9,418 nt of DNA from Solirubrobacterales bacterium (GTDB lineage: Bacteria > Actinomycetota > Thermoleophilia > Solirubrobacterales > Solirubrobacteraceae), in assembly GCA_016215085.1 (NCBI GenBank), contig JACRMD010000061.1:1-9418 (forward strand), in the 5' to 3' direction. The translations under genes and the position numbers were made by a program. Of this stretch, positions 5,856 through 9,418 are shown in pieces. The notes beneath the pieces were generated by a model that was not told the DNA's origin, made no database searches, and saw nothing but the letters and a program-made list of their open reading frames with translations. Every line of letters starts with the position of its first letter. Within the stretch, counting starts at the first letter, position 1.

Positions 5856-6860
5856 GTGTCGCCCGCCATCGAGACCCTGGGACTGGAACGCGAGTTCGGC
5901 GGCGGCGTGAAGGCCGTCGCGGGCATCGACCTGGCGGTCGCGCCGGGCGAGGTCTACGGCTTCCTCGGTCCCAACGGCGCCGGCAAGACGACCACGGTCC
6001 GCATGCTCGTGACGCTCCTGCGCCCCACGGGCGGGCGCGCGACGGTGGCCGGCTTCGACGTCGCGACCCAGCCGGGCGAGGTGCGCCGGCGCATCGGCGT
6101 CGCGCTCCAGGAGGCGGCGCTGGACCTGCTGATGACCGGCCGCGAGCTCATGGAGCTGCAGGCCACGCTGCACGGCATCGCGCCGCGCGACGTCCGCGGC
6201 CGGGCGGCCGACCTCATCCAGCGCGTGGGGCTCGAGCAGGCGGCGGAACGCCGCGTCGGCACCTACTCGGGCGGGATGCGCCGGCGGCTGGACCTCGCGA
6301 TGGCGCTCATCCACGCCCCGGAGGTGCTCTTCCTCGACGAGCCGACCACCGGCCTGGACCCGGTGTCGCGGCTGACGCTGTGGGACGAGGTCCGGCGGCT
6401 GCGCGACGAGGGCACGACGGTCTTCCTCACCACGCAGTACCTCGAGGAGGCCGACCAGCTCGCCGACCGCGTCGGGATCATCAACGCCGGCCGCATCGTC
6501 GCCGAGGGCACGCCCGCCGCGCTGAAGGCCGAGGTCGGGATGCCGCACCTCGACGTGACGCTCGCGGGCGAGGCGCCTGACATCGCCGGCGCGCAGGCCG
6601 CGGTGGCCGCGATCGGGCCGTGCCGCGTGGCGCCCGACGGCGTGCACTTCTCGATCGGCGTGCGCGAGGGCGCGGCGGCGATCGCGCCGGTCGTGCGCGC
6701 GCTCGACGAGGCGGGCATCGAGGTCGAGGGCATCGAGCTCGTGCGCCCGACGCTCGACGACGTCTTCGTCGAGAAGACCGGGCGCCACCTCGAGGGCGCC
6801 GGGTCGGGCGCCGCCGCCGTGCCGGGCGACGAGGAGCCGCAGGCCGAGGCCGTGGCGTGA
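5856..6860 (+). CDS. ABC transporter ATP-binding protein, DrrA type
   Basis: This 334-residue protein is the energy-providing subunit of an ABC-2 exporter and acts on the inner face of the membrane. Numbered from the GTG at 5856, Walker A is GPNGAGKT (38-45), the Q-loop Gln is Q86, the signature is YSGGM (137-141), and Walker B is LFLDEP (158-163) with the D-loop TGLDP after it. The switch position, normally His, is Gln (Q194 in LTTQYLEEAD), as is usual for the daunorubicin-resistance DrrA group. A C-terminal accessory domain follows at ~225-310, then an acidic Ala/Gly-rich tail. An in-frame ATG at 5847 is possible, but it would overlap the TAGGAT -10 element that lies exactly 7 bases before the GTG. 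The stop overlaps the next start (GTGA, 6857-6860), so the genes are translationally coupled. The substrate is unknown; drug, lipid or antibiotic export is typical of the family. Confidence 0.93.
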   Translation: MSPAIETLGLEREFGGGVKAVAGIDLAVAPGEVYGFLGPNGAGKTTTVRMLVTLLRPTGGRATVAGFDVATQPGEVRRRIGVALQEAALDLLMTGRELMELQATLHGIAPRDVRGRAADLIQRVGLEQAAERRVGTYSGGMRRRLDLAMALIHAPEVLFLDEPTTGLDPVSRLTLWDEVRRLRDEGTTVFLTTQYLEEADQLADRVGIINAGRIVAEGTPAALKAEVGMPHLDVTLAGEAPDIAGAQAAVAAIGPCRVAPDGVHFSIGVREGAAAIAPVVRALDEAGIEVEGIELVRPTLDDVFVEKTGRHLEGAGSGAAAVPGDEEPQAEAVA

Positions 6861-7624
6861 TCGCCGTCGTGCTCGCGCTCGCGCGGCGCGCGCTGCGCAA
6901 CGCGCTGCGCCGCCCGCAGCTGCTGGCGCCGCTCGTGATCTTCCCGACGCTGTTCCTGGCCATCAACACCGGCGGCATGGACCGCACGACCGAGCTGCCC
7001 GGCTTCCCCGAGGTCCGCGGCTTCCTGGACTTCCAGCTCGCGGCGGCGATGACGCAGTCGCTGCTGCTCGGCGGCGTGTCGGCCGGCATCGGCGTCGCGC
7101 TGGAGATCGAGGGCGGCTTCTTCGACCGGCTCGTCGCGGCGCCGATCCCGCGCGTGGCGATCGTGCTCGGGCGCATCCTGGCCGGCGCGGTCATCGCGTT
7201 CTTCCAGGTCCTGTGGTTCCTGGTGCTGGGCCTGCTCTTCGGGGCGCACGTCGCCGGCGGCGTGCCCGGCGCGCTGCTCGTCCTGCTGATCGGCGTCGTG
7301 GCCGGCACGGGCTTCGCGGCGCTCGGCGTCGTGCTCGCGCTGCGCGCCAAGAACGCCTCGACGGTGCAGGGCATCTTCCCGCTGATCTTCGTCGTGCTCT
7401 TCGTCTCCAGCGCCTTCTTCCCGCGCGACCTGCTCTCGCACCCCGCCGACTGGGTCGCCGAGTACAACCCGCTGAGCTACATCGCCGACGGCATGCGCGA
7501 CCCGATCATCTCGGCGGTCTCGGCCGCGCCCGTGCTCGAGGGGCTGGCCGCGGCGGCGGGCCTGGCGGCGCTGGCGATCGCGGCGGCGGTCGCGTCGCTT
7601 CGCGGGAGGCTGCGCGAGGCATGA
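6857..7624 (+). CDS. ABC-2 type permease, first subunit
   Basis: This is a 255-residue integral membrane protein, the size usual for DrrB-like permeases. Six hydrophobic segments are visible at about 22-38, 61-82, 101-129, 137-162, 171-188 and 228-247. Between segments 2 and 3 is the cytoplasmic coupling stretch EIEGGFFDRLVAAPIPR, and before the last segment is NPLSYIADGMR; both are typical of ABC-2 permeases. The start is the GTG at 6857 inside the GTGA overlap with the ATPase stop. The frame stays open far upstream, but those residues are Arg/Pro-rich shadow of the ATPase gene and would bury the N-terminus. It should pair with the next gene product to form the export channel driven by the ATPase. 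Confidence 0.92.
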   Translation: MIAVVLALARRALRNALRRPQLLAPLVIFPTLFLAINTGGMDRTTELPGFPEVRGFLDFQLAAAMTQSLLLGGVSAGIGVALEIEGGFFDRLVAAPIPRVAIVLGRILAGAVIAFFQVLWFLVLGLLFGAHVAGGVPGALLVLLIGVVAGTGFAALGVVLALRAKNASTVQGIFPLIFVVLFVSSAFFPRDLLSHPADWVAEYNPLSYIADGMRDPIISAVSAAPVLEGLAAAAGLAALAIAAAVASLRGRLREA

Positions 7625-8385
7625 GCGCCAACGTCGCGGCCATCCGCGCGCTCACGCGGCGCGCGCTCAACGAGATCACGCGCGTGCCGGGCGCCGCCAT
7701 CCCCGGCGTGCTCGCGCCGACGATCTTCATGATCGGCCTGTCGGGCGTCTTCGGCGAGGCGGCGCAGCTGCCGGGCTTCGACGCCACCGACTTCCGCACG
7801 TTCATCGTCCCCGTCGGGCTGCTGCAGGGGGCCGCGTTCTCCGGCGCGGCGACCGGCGTGAACCTCGCGCGCGACATCGAGCGCGGCTGGTTCGACCGGC
7901 TGCTGGTCTGCCCCGCCCCGCGCGTGACGCTGCTGCTGGGCATCGTCGTCTCCGCGGCCGTGCGCTGCCTGCTGCCCGCGACGTTCCTGCTCGCCGTCGC
8001 CTTCGCGCTCGGCGTCGACTTCCCCGGCGTCCACGCGCTGCTGATCGCGTTCGTGCTCGTCATGGCCCTGGCGACCGCGGTCGCGTTCTACGCCGTGGTC
8101 GTCGCGCTGAAGTTCCGCACCCAGCAGGCCGCCCCGCTGATGCAGGTCGCGGGCTTCATCGCGGTCCTCTTCACCACCGCCTACGCGCCGAAGGAGCTGC
8201 TGGCCGGGTGGCTGGAGACGATCGCCACGCTCAACCCGTGCACGCTCGTGCTCGAGGGCGTCCGCCAGGGGTTCGTGGGCGACGTCACGTGGCACGACAC
8301 GTGGCCGGCGTTCGCCGCGGTCACCGGCCTGCTGGTCGCGCTGGGCGCCCTCGCGGTGCGCCGGCTGCACCGCGTGGGCGCGTGA
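7621..8385 (+). CDS. ABC-2 type permease, second subunit
   Basis: This is a 254-residue integral membrane protein, a paralogue of the preceding permease and clearly alignable with it. The coupling stretch is DIERGWFDRLLVCPAPR, and NPCTLVLEGVRQGF takes the place of NPLSYIADGMR. Membrane segments lie at about 24-44, 60-82, 102-130, 136-164, 173-190 and 230-246. The ATG at 7621 overlaps the upstream TGA as ATGA (7621-7624), a standard coupling. Two different half-permeases with one ATPase suggest a heterodimeric channel on an ATPase dimer. It is the last gene of the operon; inverted repeats follow its stop directly. Confidence 0.92.
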   Translation: MSANVAAIRALTRRALNEITRVPGAAIPGVLAPTIFMIGLSGVFGEAAQLPGFDATDFRTFIVPVGLLQGAAFSGAATGVNLARDIERGWFDRLLVCPAPRVTLLLGIVVSAAVRCLLPATFLLAVAFALGVDFPGVHALLIAFVLVMALATAVAFYAVVVALKFRTQQAAPLMQVAGFIAVLFTTAYAPKELLAGWLETIATLNPCTLVLEGVRQGFVGDVTWHDTWPAFAAVTGLLVALGALAVRRLHRVGA

Positions 8386-8430
8386 TTGCAGTCCCGCAGG
8401 CTGCAAGGGAACTTGCAGTTTGCAGGGACT
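8386..8430. repeat. TTGCAG repeat and nested inverted-repeat cluster
   Basis: TTGCAG occurs at 8386-8391, 8413-8418 and 8420-8425, and its reverse complement CTGCAA at 8401-8406. CTGCAA-N6-TTGCAG (8401-8418) is a perfect dyad, nested inside AGTCCC (8390-8395) and GGGACT (8425-8430). The cluster starts on the base after the exporter operon's stop and ends 8 bases before the promoter of the hydrolase. It could be a terminator-like hairpin of the operon or a multi-site operator for the hydrolase. There is no T-run. Confidence 0.5.
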
Positions 8431-8435
8431 TCCGC

Positions 8436-8451
8436 TGGTAGATAGACGGCC
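8436..8451 (+). promoter_or_regulatory. Extended -10 promoter for the riboswitch and hydrolase
   Basis: TGG directly before TAGATA (8439-8444) is a TGn extended -10 arrangement. Initiation 6-7 bases downstream would be at about 8451, exactly where the 5' strand of the riboswitch closing stem begins. The upstream TTGCAG copies (8413-8418 and 8420-8425) are 20 and 13 bases away, both poor -35 spacings, so the extended -10 may carry the recognition. Confidence 0.5.
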
Positions 8452-8587
8452 GCGCCGAGTCGGTTCGTGAGCGAACCGATCGGGGGACCCACGGCGGCCA
8501 CGACGGCCGCGGGGGCGAATGGCGGTCCGGATGGCCGCCTAGCGCCGCTTCAGCGGCGCGAGCCCGTCAGCTGACCTCGTAGGCGCG
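8451..8587 (+). ncRNA. Cyclic di-AMP riboswitch (ydaO/yuaA leader class)
   Basis: The leader has the conserved blocks of the c-di-AMP riboswitch in order: GCCGAG after the first stem strand, GGGGGACCCA (8482-8491), GGGGCGAAT (8512-8520), and the 3' block GTCAGCTGACCTCGTAGG (8566-8583). The closing stem pairs CGCGCC (8451-8456) with GGCGCG (8582-8587). Internal hairpins are TCGGTTCG/CGAACCGA (8460-8479) and GCGCCGCT/AGCGGCGC (8542-8559), both perfect; GGCGG (8521-8525) can pair with CCGCC (8535-8539). In actinobacteria this class is known to control cell-wall hydrolase genes, which fits the NlpC/P60 gene just downstream. High c-di-AMP normally turns the target off. The 3' end of the aptamer is 7 bases from the start codon, leaving no room for a separate terminator. 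Confidence 0.92.
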
Positions 8588-8594
8588 CCCAACC

Positions 8595-9418
8595 ATGCGC
8601 AAGCTCATCGTCCTCGCCCTGTTCGCGTGCCTGCTGGTCGTGCCGACCGCGGACGCCGCCAAGCCGCTCAAGCGCGGCAGCCGCGGCCACCGCGTCGAGC
8701 TCCTGCAGCGCCGCCTGCACGTCTCCCCCGCCGACGGCGTCTTCGGCAAGGGGACGCTGCGGGCCGTCAAGCGCTTCCAGCGACGGCACCACCTCCACGC
8801 CGACGGGGTCGTCGGCCCCGCCACCTGGCGGATGATCCGCCGCGCGCGCATCGCGCGCCGCTCCGGCGGCGGCGCCGTGCGCGTCGCCACGCGCGGCTCG
8901 TCCGTGCGGCTGCTGCAGCGCCGCCTCGGCGTCGCCGCCGACGGCGTCTTCGGCCCCGGGACCGCGCGCGCCGTGCGCCGCTTCCAGCGCTCGCGCGGCC
9001 TGACCGCCGACGGCGTGGTCGGGCCCGCCACCTGGCGCGCGCTCGGCATCCGCGGCCGCCACCCGGTCCTCAAGCGCGCGCGCCTGCGCCGCGGCGGGGG
9101 CTCGCGCCGCGCGTCGATCCTCGCCCGCGCGATCGCCGCCGGCAACCGCATCGCCGGCAAGCCCTACAAGTACGGCGGCGGGCACGGCAGCTTCCGCGAC
9201 AGCGGCTACGACTGCTCGGGCTCGGTCTCCTACGTGCTGCACGCGATCGGGCGCCTGGCGCGGCCCCTGGACTCGAGCGGGCTGATGTCCTACGGCGCGC
9301 CGGGCCGCGGCCGGCTCATCACGATCTACGCGAACCCCGGCCACACGTACATGGTCATCGGCGGGCGGCGGTTCGACACGACCGGGCGCGACGAGACGGG
9401 CTCGCGCTGGCAGTACCG
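8595..9418 (+). CDS. Exported peptidoglycan hydrolase: two PG-binding repeats plus NlpC/P60 domain (3' partial)
   Basis: At least 274 residues are present and the gene runs off the window. MRKLIVLALFACLLVV followed by PTADAA is a clear signal peptide with cleavage near residue 21. Two peptidoglycan_binding_1 repeats follow, at ~24-80 (LKRGSRGHRVELLQRRL to GPATWRMI) and ~97-151 (ATRGSSVRLLQRRL to GPATWRAL), each with DGVFG and DGVVGPATW. A basic linker leads to an NlpC/P60 cysteine peptidase domain from ~175: KPYKYGGGHG, the catalytic Cys in YDCSGSVSYVL (C207), and the catalytic His in PGHTYMVIGG (H250); the third polar residue is not assigned. Such enzymes cut peptide stems of peptidoglycan outside the cell. 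The c-di-AMP riboswitch directly upstream links its expression to cell-wall or osmotic state. No separate ribosome binding site exists between the aptamer and the ATG. Confidence 0.93.
   Translation, partial: MRKLIVLALFACLLVVPTADAAKPLKRGSRGHRVELLQRRLHVSPADGVFGKGTLRAVKRFQRRHHLHADGVVGPATWRMIRRARIARRSGGGAVRVATRGSSVRLLQRRLGVAADGVFGPGTARAVRRFQRSRGLTADGVVGPATWRALGIRGRHPVLKRARLRRGGGSRRASILARAIAAGNRIAGKPYKYGGGHGSFRDSGYDCSGSVSYVLHAIGRLARPLDSSGLMSYGAPGRGRLITIYANPGHTYMVIGGRRFDTTGRDETGSRWQY

Noticed and set aside
3400..5910. Very long + strand open frame crossing aminotransferase, sigma factor and ABC start
   Set aside because: It is Arg/Pro-rich in its first half and antisense to the sigma factor in its second half; it spans three real genes in other frames.
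6620..6856. Upstream extension of the first permease
   Set aside because: The extra residues are Arg/Gly/Ala-rich out-of-frame translation of the ATPase gene. The GTG in the GTGA overlap gives a normal permease N-terminus.
7213..7620. Upstream extension of the second permease
   Set aside because: Same reason: Arg-rich shadow of the first permease; the ATG in the ATGA overlap is the natural start.
8550..9344. - strand open frame opposite the cell-wall hydrolase
   Set aside because: It is an antisense shadow; the + strand carries a signal peptide, two PG-binding repeats and NlpC/P60 catalytic motifs.
1..9418. Mobile elements, CRISPR, tRNA or rRNA genes
   Set aside because: No transposase, terminal repeats, regularly spaced repeats or RNA gene signatures were seen on either strand; gene content and composition look uniform.

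Overview
The window is very GC-rich, with strong G/C bias at third codon positions, and has no phage, transposon, CRISPR, tRNA or rRNA signal. It looks like an ordinary chromosomal segment of a high-GC actinobacterium. The best guess is class Thermoleophilia (Solirubrobacterales type). This rests on the secreted-protein C-terminal domain at the left edge, the long HAMP linker of the chemoreceptor, the apparently leaderless promoters, and a c-di-AMP riboswitch in front of a cell-wall hydrolase. The assignment is by recognition, not by search.

Layout. The first 353 bases are the 3' end of a secreted protein that enters from the left. Then come, all on the + strand, a small exported HEXXH (zincin-like) protein (420-1046), a one-domain cupin (1107-1442), a full-length methyl-accepting chemotaxis protein (1512-3371), and a class III PLP-dependent aminotransferase of the glutamate-1-semialdehyde aminomutase-like type (3407-4759). 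The aminotransferase converges on a sigma-70 family sigma factor on the - strand (4756-5814); their stop codons interlock in one CTAG. Divergent from the sigma factor is a tightly overlapping three-gene ABC exporter operon: a DrrA-type ATPase followed by two ABC-2 permeases (5856-8385, GTGA and ATGA overlaps). A regulatory region (8386-8594) follows, with a TTGCAG-rich inverted-repeat cluster, an extended -10 promoter and a c-di-AMP (ydaO/yuaA class) riboswitch. It leads into an exported protein with two peptidoglycan-binding repeats and an NlpC/P60 hydrolase domain, which runs off the right edge.

How the parts work together. Most transcription units look like independent one-gene units. The clear functional units are the exporter operon (ATPase plus permease heterodimer) and the riboswitch with its cell-wall hydrolase. 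Regulation is the most informative part of the window. The riboswitch's closing stem sits 7 nt from the start codon. Two genes carry TAGGWT-N7-RTG leaderless-type starts. The aminotransferase start codon lies in a perfect 12-bp inverted repeat, and the chemoreceptor has a perfect palindrome in what may be its promoter spacer. No undescribed multi-gene system was found; the sigma factor with a divergent region 4.2 and the start-site hairpin are the least explained items.
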